From Aestuariibacter sp. GS-14 (GTDB taxonomy: Bacteria; Pseudomonadota; Gammaproteobacteria; Enterobacterales; Alteromonadaceae): DNA of 64,000 nt. A model generated the notes under the pieces. The model searched no databases. It had not been told where the DNA came from and was given only the letters and a program-made list of their open reading frames with translations. The translations under genes and the position numbers were made by a program. Positions 21,566 through 30,108 of this stretch are shown in pieces (within the stretch, counting starts at the first letter, position 1; every line of letters starts with the position of its first letter). The DNA lies in NCBI RefSeq assembly GCF_006494365.1, contig NZ_VHIP01000002.1, forward strand, positions 434,001 to 498,000, written 5' to 3'.

Positions 21566-23107
21566 ATGCGAGCAAGTGGCGATCAAGCACAAGCCAATTC
21601 ATGCGATATTGGTGTTGTGGGGTTAGGCGTGATGGGTAAAAACCTGGCGCTGAATTTGGCGGATCATGGTTATCAGGTTGCTTGTTTTGACCTGGATGCC
21701 GGACGCATAGATGCCATTGTCCAGCAGGATGAAAAAGAGCGCGGTAGTAAACCCGCGAGAATTATTCCTGCCAACAACCTTGAATCAGTACTCGGATTGC
21801 TAAAATCACCCGCGGTGATTTTGTTATCTATCCCAGCGGGTAATGCCGTAGATGCAGTGTGCCAACAATTAATTGATGCTGGTTTACGCAGTGATGATGT
21901 TGTTATCGACACGGGCAACAGCCTGTGGACCGACTCTGTTGCGCGTGAACAAAAATACGCAGATAAATTTCTATTCTTCACAACTGCAGTTTCCGGTGGC
22001 GAAGTGGGGGCGCGATTCGGTCCTTCTCTGATGCCATCGGGCTCTGAACAAGCCTGGCAACGCGTTGCGCCCATGCTTAAAGCAATCGCTGCGAAAGTCG
22101 ACCCTGCAACAGGCAAGCCTATTGAAACAGCTGAGCCGGGTAAGCCGGTAACGCAAGGTGAGCCATGTGCGGCGTACATTGGCCCCAATGGCGCTGGTCA
22201 CTATGTAAAAATGGTACACAACGGCATCGAATATGCCGATATGCAACTGATTTGTGAAACTTATCATGTTATGCGTGTTGCGCTTGGTATGTCGCCTGCC
22301 GAGATTGCTGCGGTGTTTCGCAAATGGACGCAAGGTCCGCTGGATTCTTATCTAATTGAAATCAGCGCTGAAGTGCTTGAACAAACTGACGCTGAATCTC
22401 AACAACCATTGGTTGATGTGATCCTGGATAAAGCCGGTCAAAAAGGAACCGGCTTATGGACAGCAGTAAGTGCCTTACAAATCGGTAGTCCGGCGCAAAC
22501 CATTGCTCAGGCCGTTTTTGCGCGCAGTCTGTCTAGCTTGAAAACAGAGCGCGTTGCTGCTGCCAACACCTTAGCTGGTCCGTCTGCTGCTATTATTGAT
22601 GCAAGCCAGCGCGAAACTGTTATTCGCCAACTGGAGAACGCACTTTACTGTTCGAAAATTTGTGCCTATGCACAAGGATTTCAGTTAATGGATAGCGCTG
22701 CCAAAGAGCAAGGCTGGACGTTACAGTTTGCTGAAATAGCCAAAATTTGGCGAGCAGGATGTATTATTCGCGCAGTCTTCCTGCAATCCATTACACAAGC
22801 GTTCGAGAAACAACCTGATTTGCCTAACCTGTTGATGGCGCCGTTCTTTGTTGAACAATTGGCCAGTCACCAGGATGATTGGCGCAGTGCGGTGGCGTTA
22901 AGTGCTGTGCAGGGTATTCCGTGCCCGGCAATGATGTCTGCACTCAGTTATTACGATTCTTACCGCACGGCAGTGTTACCGGCAAATCTGTTGCAAGGGC
23001 AGCGTGATTACTTTGGCGCGCACACCTACCAGCGCACGGATAAACCTGCTGGTCAGAAATATCACACCGAATGGAGTGATCCAGACCGGCCTGAACGCCT
23101 TATTTAA
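21566..23107 (+). CDS. gnd: 6-phosphogluconate dehydrogenase, decarboxylating
   Basis: Oxidises 6-phosphogluconate to ribulose-5-phosphate with NADP+, the pentose-phosphate branch competing with Edd for the same substrate. The 513 residues have the N-terminal Rossmann motif GVVGLGVMGKNLALNLADHGY, the substrate signature VKMVHNGIEYADMQ, and a catalytic-domain DKAGQKGTGLWT. The protein is about 45 residues longer than E. coli Gnd, including an insert around KVDPATGKPIETAEPGKPVT. The start at 21566 is supported by GAGG at good spacing; an ATG at 21533 lacks this. It is followed by a clear terminator. Confidence 0.95.
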   Translation: MRASGDQAQANSCDIGVVGLGVMGKNLALNLADHGYQVACFDLDAGRIDAIVQQDEKERGSKPARIIPANNLESVLGLLKSPAVILLSIPAGNAVDAVCQQLIDAGLRSDDVVIDTGNSLWTDSVAREQKYADKFLFFTTAVSGGEVGARFGPSLMPSGSEQAWQRVAPMLKAIAAKVDPATGKPIETAEPGKPVTQGEPCAAYIGPNGAGHYVKMVHNGIEYADMQLICETYHVMRVALGMSPAEIAAVFRKWTQGPLDSYLIEISAEVLEQTDAESQQPLVDVILDKAGQKGTGLWTAVSALQIGSPAQTIAQAVFARSLSSLKTERVAAANTLAGPSAAIIDASQRETVIRQLENALYCSKICAYAQGFQLMDSAAKEQGWTLQFAEIAKIWRAGCIIRAVFLQSITQAFEKQPDLPNLLMAPFFVEQLASHQDDWRSAVALSAVQGIPCPAMMSALSYYDSYRTAVLPANLLQGQRDYFGAHTYQRTDKPAGQKYHTEWSDPDRPERLI

Positions 23108-23113
23108 TCATTA

Positions 23114-23142
23114 GAAAAGACGCGCTACACAGCGCGTCTTTC
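23114..23142 (+). terminator. intrinsic terminator of gnd
   Basis: AAAAGACGCGCT, loop ACAC, AGCGCGTCTTTC: a GC-rich stem with a modest T-tract, beginning seven bases after the gnd stop. Confidence 0.85.
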
Positions 23143-23212
23143 GTTTCTGCATGCTTAGCTAACTATGTCTTGCTATAGTAATGCGGTGAGTCGTATTGAA
23201 TGGAGTGACACA

Positions 23213-23602
23213 ATGCAAACTGATCCCTGGCGTGAAAAGTTAACTGATGAAGAATACCGGGTAACGCGTTTGTCTGGCACAGAGCGGCCGTTTACCGGTG
23301 AATTGTTGCATGAAAGCCGCGATGGCTTGTATTTGTGTAAATGTTGCGGCGCAGAGCTATTTAGTTCCCTCACCAAATTTGACGCCGGTTGTGGATGGCC
23401 ATCGTTTTATGCCCAGACCAACAGCAATAATGTAGGTTACCGCTTTGATGAAAGTCATGGCATGCGTCGTACCGAGATCTTTTGTAAACCGTGTAATGCG
23501 CATTTGGGTCACGTATTTGAAGATGGTCCTGCGCCAACCGGCCAACGCTACTGCGTGAATTCGGTGAGCCTGACGTTTAAAATTGAAAATGCGGATGGTT
23601 AG
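23213..23602 (+). CDS. msrB: peptide-methionine (R)-S-oxide reductase
   Basis: Repairs methionine-R-sulfoxide in oxidised proteins. At 129 residues it is a normal single-domain MsrB. Zinc is bound by two CxxC pairs ([10 protein letters not shown] and [12 protein letters not shown]). CGWPSFY and the catalytic cysteine C114 in RYCVNS are present. The start at 23213 follows GGAGTGACACA; an in-frame ATG at 23165 would add 16 non-conserved residues. It stands alone after the gnd terminator. Confidence 0.95.
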   Translation: MQTDPWREKLTDEEYRVTRLSGTERPFTGELLHESRDGLYLCKCCGAELFSSLTKFDAGCGWPSFYAQTNSNNVGYRFDESHGMRRTEIFCKPCNAHLGHVFEDGPAPTGQRYCVNSVSLTFKIENADG

Positions 23603-23798
23603 GGAGGAAGGCGTGTTCGGCTGAGCCGTTTGACTGACCCGTTCAATAGATAAGACTGGAAGAAGAACTGCTTACCATCTTGACCGTCAACTGAGATAGG
23701 GTGTGTTTGTGGCAGGTAATCAGCTGTTATTACCCGCCGGAATAATGAGTATGCAAAAAAATCAGATTTTTTTTGTGTAATTTAGTTTCAGATTTTCG

Positions 23799-24725
23799 TT
23801 ACAACTGATCGATTTTCATGGCAAACGCATCAAATTCTCTGCCACTGATCGCATCCTCAATGTCGTCCGATAATTGGTCCAGTATGTCCACAGGTAACGA
23901 AAATTGCGTTGCCAGTGCGACCAACTGACTCTCGTCAATCGACTTCGCAAAGTGGTTTGACACTTTGGTCCATACGTAAGCCATCCGGTAATTTTCCATT
24001 TTTAGCGACAGACTGGCTAACTGACTGGTGATGCTGCCATCAATTTCTGAGTCAACATTCGCATATTGAGCCAGTGCCATAAACAATGCGTTGCGGGCGG
24101 CAATCGGGTCTTGTGCAACCATGATACTGGCCAGGTCAACATAGTACTTGGGCTCAGTAAAAATACCGGCTCTGGCAGCGCTGATGAAACGTGCTTTGGC
24201 ATCTTCGTGGCCAAATCTAGACCATTGATAATAAGACACATATGGGTCGGTTGAATGGCGGGTTTGCCAAATCAGCTGACGCAATGCCTTGTTCGCAGTA
24301 ACGGCTGCTTCTTTGCGTCCAAATTCGCGTTCACGGTATTTTTTGTGCTCGATTTGCGAGGCTTTGGCGATGCAGGATTCGTACGCTTCGTAATTCAACA
24401 GCAAATCATATTTGGGGCGATCGCTGTCGTCATTCTGGTAATTGTATCGGTGGCGAATAATGTCGGATTTTTCAGCACGGCACCAGCCATCTTCATTAAG
24501 ATCGGCACAAAAATGCGGATAGTCTTCACAAATTGACTTGACGGTTGGTTCAAACAAGTCGCCGCAACCAGACATGAAAACAGCAAGGATAGCTATTAGC
24601 AGCCAGCGAGAATGTGTGGAAAAATTACTAAATAATTGTTGTTTAGCGCGGTGTTTTTTATATTTTTTGAAATTTTTCAACAATTTGGAGTTCCCTTTGT
24701 GTTTAATTAGAATGTCGCCCAACAC
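23799..24725 (-). CDS. DUF2989 family lipoprotein
   Basis: Probable outer- or inner-membrane lipoprotein: LLIAILAVFMSGC provides a lipobox with the modified cysteine at residue 54. The conserved start of the DUF2989 domain follows (ICEDYPHFCADLNEDGWCRAEKSDII, with paired cysteines). The remainder is alpha-helical and repeat-like (DAKARFISAARAG...DPIAARNALFMALAQYANVD), reminiscent of Sel1/TPR scaffolds. The 40-residue basic stretch before the hydrophobic segment is unusually long for a signal peptide, so the real start may be internal and non-ATG. Family members occur in Vibrio, Shewanella and Alteromonas; the function is unknown. Confidence 0.82.
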   Translation of the reverse strand: MLGDILIKHKGNSKLLKNFKKYKKHRAKQQLFSNFSTHSRWLLIAILAVFMSGCGDLFEPTVKSICEDYPHFCADLNEDGWCRAEKSDIIRHRYNYQNDDSDRPKYDLLLNYEAYESCIAKASQIEHKKYREREFGRKEAAVTANKALRQLIWQTRHSTDPYVSYYQWSRFGHEDAKARFISAARAGIFTEPKYYVDLASIMVAQDPIAARNALFMALAQYANVDSEIDGSITSQLASLSLKMENYRMAYVWTKVSNHFAKSIDESQLVALATQFSLPVDILDQLSDDIEDAISGREFDAFAMKIDQL

Positions 24726-24838
24726 GGCACAGGGCTGACACTAACGATTGATGCCTTAACTGCTCAATCGTAACAAACATGCTTGTGCCTGGTTACATCG
24801 TCAATTTTATACATGATTTATTTGATGAAGGCACTAGT

Positions 24839-26284
24839 ATGAACCAACCCTTTGAGCAAGAATTGCAAGCTAGCTGGCAGGAACGCCAGGAATACGCAGA
24901 AATGATGTTGCCAATTATTGGCAAGCTGTACCGCAACAAATCTGTTGAGATCACCGTGTACGGCCGCACTTTATTGAATGCAAGTGCCATCGATGTAATC
25001 AAAGCTCATCGTAAAGTCCGTCTGCATGAAGGCATCAAACTTCGCTTACGTGAGAGCTTTCCACTCCTTGAAGCCATCAGCACCATGCAACTGGCACCGG
25101 TACAAATAGATATTGGTAAATTGGCCTTCGATTTCCATTATGGCAGCGCAGTTGATAAAACAGACCTCAATGCTTATTTGCACGACAAACTTGCCGATGT
25201 AGTCAACAAATCTGATGAGCAGGTTCCTCAGGACGTTGTGCTATACGGTTTTGGTCGAATCGGACGTTTGCTTGCCCGCTTGCTTATTGAACGTCAGGGG
25301 CAAAACAACAAATTGCGTCTGCGTGCCATCGTTGTGCGCGGTGGTAAAGATGGCGATTTGGAAAAACGCGCCAGCTTACTGCGTCGCGATTCTGTGCATG
25401 GACCATTCAACGGTAGCATTACCATCGATCACGAGCGCAAAGCGCTGAAAGCCAATGGTTCGTATATTCAGGTAATTTATGCAAATAGCCCGGATGAGGT
25501 GGATTACACTGCTTACGGTATTAACAACGCACTGGTAATCGACAATACCGGTATGTGGCGAGACCGCGATGGCCTGGGTTTACACCTAAAGGCCAAAGGC
25601 ACCGCTAAAGTATTGTTAACTGCACCTGGCAAGGGTGACATTAAGAACATTGTGCATGGGGTAAACCAGGCCGATATTCTGCCAGAAGACACTATTATGT
25701 CGGCTGCCAGCTGTACTACCAACGCAATCACACCTGTGCTCAAAGCACTGGATCAGGAATACGGCATAGTAAATGGTCACGTTGAAACCGTGCATTCTTA
25801 TACGAATGACCAAAATCTGATCGACAACTATCACAAAGCAGAGCGCCGTGGTCGCAGTGCACCGTTGAACATGGTTATCACTGAAACGGGTGCAGCTAAA
25901 GCGGTTGCGAAAGCCTATCCGAAACTGGCAGGTAAATTAACCGGTAATGCTATTCGTGTACCTACGCCTAACGTATCTATGGCGATCCTTAATCTAAATC
26001 TGGAAAAAGCCACTGATAAGATCTCCGTAAATGAATTCCTGCGTGATACCGCGCTGTTCTCATCATTGCAACATCAGATTGATTACACGGCGTCTACCGA
26101 GATTGTATCAACGGACTTAGTGGGCTCACGCGCCGCTTCGGTTGTAGACTCACAGGCAACCATTGTGGCGGAAAACCGTCTTACTCTGTATGTGTGGTAC
26201 GACAATGAATTTGGCTACAGCTGTCAGGTATTACGAGTAGCAATGGACATGGCTGGGATCTGTATTCCTACCTTACCGCGTTAA
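24839..26284 (+). CDS. glyceraldehyde-3-phosphate dehydrogenase with N-terminal extension (GapB-like)
   Basis: A second GAPDH of 481 residues. The core shows [13 protein letters not shown] near residue 137, the catalytic cysteine C292 in SAASCTTNAITP, and a terminal VWYDNEFGYSCQVLRV. About 130 residues precede the Rossmann fold (QELQASWQERQEYAEMMLPI...), predicted helical. This longer class occurs in Vibrio, Shewanella and Pseudomonas beside a classical GapA and is usually considered gluconeogenic or alternative in cofactor use. That role is family knowledge, not shown here. The start at 24839 is preceded by GAAGG at seven bases; an upstream ATG at 24779 adds 20 residues with no ribosome site. 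Confidence 0.92.
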   Translation: MNQPFEQELQASWQERQEYAEMMLPIIGKLYRNKSVEITVYGRTLLNASAIDVIKAHRKVRLHEGIKLRLRESFPLLEAISTMQLAPVQIDIGKLAFDFHYGSAVDKTDLNAYLHDKLADVVNKSDEQVPQDVVLYGFGRIGRLLARLLIERQGQNNKLRLRAIVVRGGKDGDLEKRASLLRRDSVHGPFNGSITIDHERKALKANGSYIQVIYANSPDEVDYTAYGINNALVIDNTGMWRDRDGLGLHLKAKGTAKVLLTAPGKGDIKNIVHGVNQADILPEDTIMSAASCTTNAITPVLKALDQEYGIVNGHVETVHSYTNDQNLIDNYHKAERRGRSAPLNMVITETGAAKAVAKAYPKLAGKLTGNAIRVPTPNVSMAILNLNLEKATDKISVNEFLRDTALFSSLQHQIDYTASTEIVSTDLVGSRAASVVDSQATIVAENRLTLYVWYDNEFGYSCQVLRVAMDMAGICIPTLPR

Positions 26285-26311
26285 TTGCCTTTTTAACGGT
26301 TTCAGAATCAG

Positions 26312-26346
26312 CGCGCTGTTGGTGTCATAGCCTCAGCGCGTTTTTT
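26312..26346 (+). terminator. intrinsic terminator after the extended GAPDH gene
   Basis: CGCGCTG, 15-base loop, CAGCGCG, then TTTTTT. The loop is long, but the stem and T-tract are clear, starting 28 bases after the stop codon. Confidence 0.75.
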
Positions 26347-26364
26347 GTTAGTTAACGGGTAGGG

Positions 26365-26420
26365 CAATCCGTCGTCAATCCGTTCGGCATTCCATTCGGC
26401 AATCCGTTCGGCAATCCGTA
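26365..26420. repeat. 12-bp tandem repeat, about 4.7 copies
   Basis: Units CAATCCGTCGT (11 bases), CAATCCGTTCGG, CATTCCATTCGG, CAATCCGTTCGG and a partial CAATCCGTA follow each other without gaps, between a terminator and the carboxypeptidase promoter region. The unit is too short for CRISPR and does not encode part of a gene. Confidence 0.85.
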
Positions 26421-26528
26421 TAAATGTTAAACACTTACTACAAAAACGGCGATTTCGCGGTCCAACGCCATGGCAATGTTCTTCGCGACTGTGTTAAATT
26501 AGCCCAAAATTGATAACAATAAAGACAG

Positions 26529-27656
26529 ATGCATATTTCAAGTCAATTCGACAGCGGTAACATCCGCGTCATTCAAGCCGATGATCCTAACAATATTGTG
26601 CTGGCGATCAACAAAGATAACCAATCCGACTTTTACCAGTGGTTTCATTTTGGTCTCCGTGGTGAAGTAAATCAACTACACACCCTGCGTATTACCGAAC
26701 TGGCTAAATCTGCCTATCCAAAAGGTTGGGAAGGGTACAATGTCTGTGCTTCCTACGACCGACAAACCTGGTTTCGGGTAGAGAGTGAATTCGATGGCGA
26801 TAGCCTTACCTTTAGCCTGGCATTGGAACACGCTCAGGTTTATTTTGCTTACTTCACGCCATACAGCTACGAACGTCACCTTGATCTGCTCTCGGATGCA
26901 CAATGTGCAGCGCAATGTGAATTGCGTTTCTTGGGGGAAACGCTGGATGGCCGCGATTTATCAATGCTGGTTATCGGCGAAGAAGATGACGCCAAGCGGA
27001 AAATTTGGATTACCGCACGTCAGCATCCAGGCGAATCAATGGCCGAGTGGTGTGCAGAGGGGATGATTAACCGCTTGTTAGACGACCAGGATGGCGTTGC
27101 CCGGGCGTTGTTAAATGATGCGGTATTCTACATCGTACCGAATATGAATCCCGACGGCAGTGTTCGCGGCCACTTGAGAACCAACGCGGCAGGGATAAAC
27201 CTGAATCGCGAATGGGCCACACCTTCACTGGAAAAAAGCCCGGAAGTGTATTATGTGCTCAACGCTATGCGTGAGATTGGTGTGGATATGTATCTGGACC
27301 TGCATGGTGATGAAGCCTTACCTTACAATTTTGTAGCTGGTAGCGAGGGAATTCCTGCGTATTCTGCACACCTGGCAGATCTGGAAAGCCGTTTCAAACA
27401 AGCGTTGCTGCAAGCCACACCTGAGTTTCAGGACGAGTACGGCTACGCCAAAGACGCTCCTGGCCAGGCGAATTTAACTATTGCATCTAATGCGGTAGGT
27501 CAGGCATTTACCTGTTTGGCGTATACAGTTGAGATGCCGTTTAAAGATAATAATAATTTACCTGATCCACTGTTTGGCTGGTCTGCTCAGCGATGCCAAC
27601 AGTTTGGTGAGGACCTGCTGGTGGCAACCAGAGCTGTGGTCTCACACCTTCGTTAG
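26529..27656 (+). CDS. M14 family zinc carboxypeptidase (cytosolic carboxypeptidase-like)
   Basis: The 375 residues have an N-terminal all-beta domain of about 130 residues (QFDSGNIRVIQADD...YQWFHFGLRG) followed by the M14 catalytic domain. This is the architecture of the cytosolic carboxypeptidase/AGBL-like bacterial group. Zinc ligands H166 and E169 lie in QHPGESMAEW, the third ligand is the His of DLHGDEALPYNF, and the general base is E335 in YTVEMPF. No signal peptide is seen, so it should act in the cytoplasm. Substrate is unknown; relatives trim C-terminal residues from proteins or peptides. It stands 41 bases before the alanine symporter. Confidence 0.9.
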   Translation: MHISSQFDSGNIRVIQADDPNNIVLAINKDNQSDFYQWFHFGLRGEVNQLHTLRITELAKSAYPKGWEGYNVCASYDRQTWFRVESEFDGDSLTFSLALEHAQVYFAYFTPYSYERHLDLLSDAQCAAQCELRFLGETLDGRDLSMLVIGEEDDAKRKIWITARQHPGESMAEWCAEGMINRLLDDQDGVARALLNDAVFYIVPNMNPDGSVRGHLRTNAAGINLNREWATPSLEKSPEVYYVLNAMREIGVDMYLDLHGDEALPYNFVAGSEGIPAYSAHLADLESRFKQALLQATPEFQDEYGYAKDAPGQANLTIASNAVGQAFTCLAYTVEMPFKDNNNLPDPLFGWSAQRCQQFGEDLLVATRAVVSHLR

Positions 27657-27697
27657 GACATAACAACAATAAACTTTAACAACAAGGGGAACTCGGT

Positions 27698-29362
27698 TTG
27701 GAAGGCTTGTATAACTTTTTAGTGTCATTGGATGGCATGTTAGGGGGAGCCGATTGGTTTCCTTTCGTACTACTCGGGGTAGGTTTGTTTTTTACAATCT
27801 ACCTTAAATTTCCACAAATTCGCTTTTTCGCACATGCCTGGAAAGTGGTAACTGGCAAGTACGATCACAGTGACGACCCGGGTGATACTACCCATTTTCG
27901 CGCACTGACAACGGCGTTGTCTGGTACGGTGGGCACCGGTAATATCAGTGGTGTGGCGTTTGCTATTTTCCTCGGCGGCCCTGCGGCCTTGTTCTGGATG
28001 TGGGCAACCGCCTTTTTAGGTATGACCACAAAATTCGTGGAAGTAACCTTATCGCACAAATACCGCGTGCAAACTGAAGATGGCACCATGGCCGGTGGTC
28101 CGATGTATTTTATGGATCGACGCCTGAACATGAAATGGCTGGCAGTGGCATTTGCGATTGCGACGGTAGTGAGTTCGTTTGGTACAGGTAACCTGCCACA
28201 GAGTAACGGTATTGCAACCAGCATTGAAGCAACGTTTGGTTTTGAACCCTGGATTGTGGGCAGTGTACTGGGTATTTTACTGGCGTTGGTTATATTAGGT
28301 GGGATCCAGCGGATTGCTGCGGTAACTGCCCGTATCGTTCCCTTCATGGCGGTTATCTATTTAATTGGTGCTCTGGCAGTTATTCTTGCGAATGCCGAAA
28401 ATATCCTGCCATCTTTTGCGGCTGTGATCAGTGATGCGTTTACCGGTTCGGCTGCTGCGGGTGGTTTCCTTGGTGCGTCGTTAGCCTATGCGTTTAACCG
28501 CGGTGTAAACCGGGGATTATTCTCAAACGAAGCGGGTCAGGGTTCTGCGCCCATTGCCCATGCTGCGGCAAAAACCAAAGAGCCCGCCTCAGAGGGCATG
28601 GTGTCGCTGCTTGAACCCTTTATCGATACCATTATCATTTGTACGTTAACCGGTTTGGTTATCCTGTCGTCTGGCGTGTGGAAAGAAAAGCACGAAAACG
28701 TGTTTGACCGTTCCGATATGGTGTTCGTTGCCGGTGAATATTCAGACAAGGTAGATGCCGACAAAGTGCAGCTTTACGGATATCTGAACAGCACGGGTGA
28801 AAGTGATGTGCAACCGTTCACTGGTACCTTATCAGTGGTAAATGGTACCTCCGTAACCAGCGGATACACACTGATCAACGCTCGTTCAGTAGCCGAAGAC
28901 GTGCAGTTTTTAGTGGGTGATGATGATCCGTTTACCGGCACACTGCAAATTAAAGACGGTAAACCCGTAAAAGAAAACCTGATAGTTAAGGGTAAATCAC
29001 TGGTACACTCTGCTACCCTCACCACCATAGCTTTTACCCGCGGTTGGTTTGGTGATTTTGGTCAGTATATTGTGTCGATAGGATTGTTATTGTTTGCATT
29101 CTCTACGGCAATTGCCTGGTCTTACTACGGTGACCGTGCAATGACCTATCTGTTAGGCCCACGTTCTATTATGCCTTACCGTGTAATTTATGTGGCCGGG
29201 TTTGTGTGGGCTTCGTTTTCTGATACAACACTGGTATGGGCGCTATCGGCCGTGGCCATTGTTGTAATGACATTGCCAAACCTGTTCGGACTTGTGTTGC
29301 TGAGTAAAGAAATGAAGCAAACGGTTGATCAATACTGGCAAAGCGTTAAAGACAAGAAATAA
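27698..29362 (+). CDS. sodium:alanine/glycine symporter (AGCS family)
   Basis: Inner-membrane carrier of 554 residues importing alanine or glycine with sodium. Family landmarks are an early [24 protein letters not shown] loop, [10 protein letters not shown], and [26 protein letters not shown] in the middle. A hydrophilic insert of about 110 residues (roughly 330-440) separates the last membrane helices, longer than in the compact Alcaligenes/Bacillus members. Translation starts at TTG 27698 (MEGLYNFL), supported by AAGGGGA seven bases upstream. A terminator follows. Confidence 0.93.
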   Translation: MEGLYNFLVSLDGMLGGADWFPFVLLGVGLFFTIYLKFPQIRFFAHAWKVVTGKYDHSDDPGDTTHFRALTTALSGTVGTGNISGVAFAIFLGGPAALFWMWATAFLGMTTKFVEVTLSHKYRVQTEDGTMAGGPMYFMDRRLNMKWLAVAFAIATVVSSFGTGNLPQSNGIATSIEATFGFEPWIVGSVLGILLALVILGGIQRIAAVTARIVPFMAVIYLIGALAVILANAENILPSFAAVISDAFTGSAAAGGFLGASLAYAFNRGVNRGLFSNEAGQGSAPIAHAAAKTKEPASEGMVSLLEPFIDTIIICTLTGLVILSSGVWKEKHENVFDRSDMVFVAGEYSDKVDADKVQLYGYLNSTGESDVQPFTGTLSVVNGTSVTSGYTLINARSVAEDVQFLVGDDDPFTGTLQIKDGKPVKENLIVKGKSLVHSATLTTIAFTRGWFGDFGQYIVSIGLLLFAFSTAIAWSYYGDRAMTYLLGPRSIMPYRVIYVAGFVWASFSDTTLVWALSAVAIVVMTLPNLFGLVLLSKEMKQTVDQYWQSVKDKK

Positions 29363-29407
29363 AATTAAACCAGTCTGGTTTGTTTTAAGTACAAAACAAG
29401 CCGGTGT

Positions 29408-29435
29408 AAAAGCCAGGGTCCATACCTGGCTTTTT
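29408..29435 (+). terminator. intrinsic terminator after the symporter gene
   Basis: AAAAGCCAGG, loop GTCCATA, CCTGGCTTTTT. A shorter hairpin AAACCAG/TGGTTT with a T-tract lies just before it at about 29368-29385. Confidence 0.85.
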
Positions 29436-29488
29436 GATATGTCCGGTTATGTTGTCGGACATTCATCTGACACTTTTTGGGAGATAAT

Positions 29489-29818
29489 ATGGCGTTAATT
29501 GACTGTCCTTCATGCGGTAAGAAAATGTCGGACAAAGCGAAGTCCTGTACACATTGCGATTTTGCTTATCAGGATGCTTCAGTTGAAGATATCGAACGCA
29601 AACACAGTATGCAGCGTTTCAAAAAGATGCACAGTATTCAAAACCAATCCATGCTGGCTATGTTGTTGTTTATTGGCGGGTTTGGTTTTATGTATTGGGG
29701 CGGCGCATCGCCCGGCGATCTGCAGCATAATCTGGCAGTACTGGGTTGCGTGTGTGGCTTTTTATGGTACGGCATTAACCGTGTAAGAATCGTGTTGTTA
29801 AAGCGGTCAGCAAAATGA
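29489..29818 (+). CDS. zinc-ribbon membrane protein
   Basis: 109 residues. An N-terminal zinc ribbon has ligands C6, C9, C20 and C23 (CPSC...CTHC), followed by a charged helix (EDIERKHSMQRFKKMHSIQN) and two membrane helices (LAMLLFIGGFGFMYWGG and NLAVLGCVCGFLWYGINRV). Start 29489 follows GGGAG and matches MALIDCPSC; an ATG four codons earlier lacks the spacing. Its stop overlaps the start of the YeaC gene (ATGA), so it begins a translationally coupled run of four genes. The function is unknown. Confidence 0.8.
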   Translation: MALIDCPSCGKKMSDKAKSCTHCDFAYQDASVEDIERKHSMQRFKKMHSIQNQSMLAMLLFIGGFGFMYWGGASPGDLQHNLAVLGCVCGFLWYGINRVRIVLLKRSAK

Positions 29819-30108
29819 ATGTAGAGCAAATTCTGGCAGCCATGACGCCAGAGGTTTATGACAGGCTCCGTCAAGCGGTTGAAACCGGCAAATGGCCGGA
29901 TGGTAAACCGCTGTCGGAAGACCAGAAAGAGAATTGTCTTCAAGCGGTATTGTTATATCAGGCCCGTGTTGCGCGCACTAACGAGCACATGACAGTGGGT
30001 GAGAGCGGCGAGATCGTGCACAAAAGCAAAAGTGAATTACGCCAGGAATTGCGTGAGTCACAATCCAATGAAACTTCCATAGCCCGGTTTAAGCAGGATG
30101 ATATTTAG
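29815..30108 (+). CDS. yeaC: YeaC family protein (DUF1315)
   Basis: 97 residues similar to E. coli YeaC throughout: MNVEQILAAMTPEVYDRLRQAVETGKWPDG, LSEDQKENCLQAVLLYQAR, and a final ARFKQDDI. It is small, cytoplasmic and of unknown function. It overlaps the preceding gene by four bases and the following DUF349 gene by eleven, so the three are almost certainly co-translated. Confidence 0.9.
   Translation: MNVEQILAAMTPEVYDRLRQAVETGKWPDGKPLSEDQKENCLQAVLLYQARVARTNEHMTVGESGEIVHKSKSELRQELRESQSNETSIARFKQDDI

Noticed and set aside
21673-22188. 171-codon antisense ORF within gnd
   Set aside because: The opposite strand encodes complete 6-phosphogluconate dehydrogenase; the antisense sequence is a codon-bias artefact.
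24600-24625. HexR-like site before the extended GAPDH gene
   Set aside because: The best match, near the 5' end of the DUF2989 gene, has three mismatches and lies inside coding sequence, so it is too weak to report.
26365-26420. Possible CRISPR array
   Set aside because: Units of 11-12 bases are directly adjacent with no spacers, and no cas gene is present.
27865-28347. 160-codon antisense ORF within the sodium:alanine symporter gene
   Set aside because: The plus-strand product is a full AGCS transporter; the antisense product has no recognisable features.
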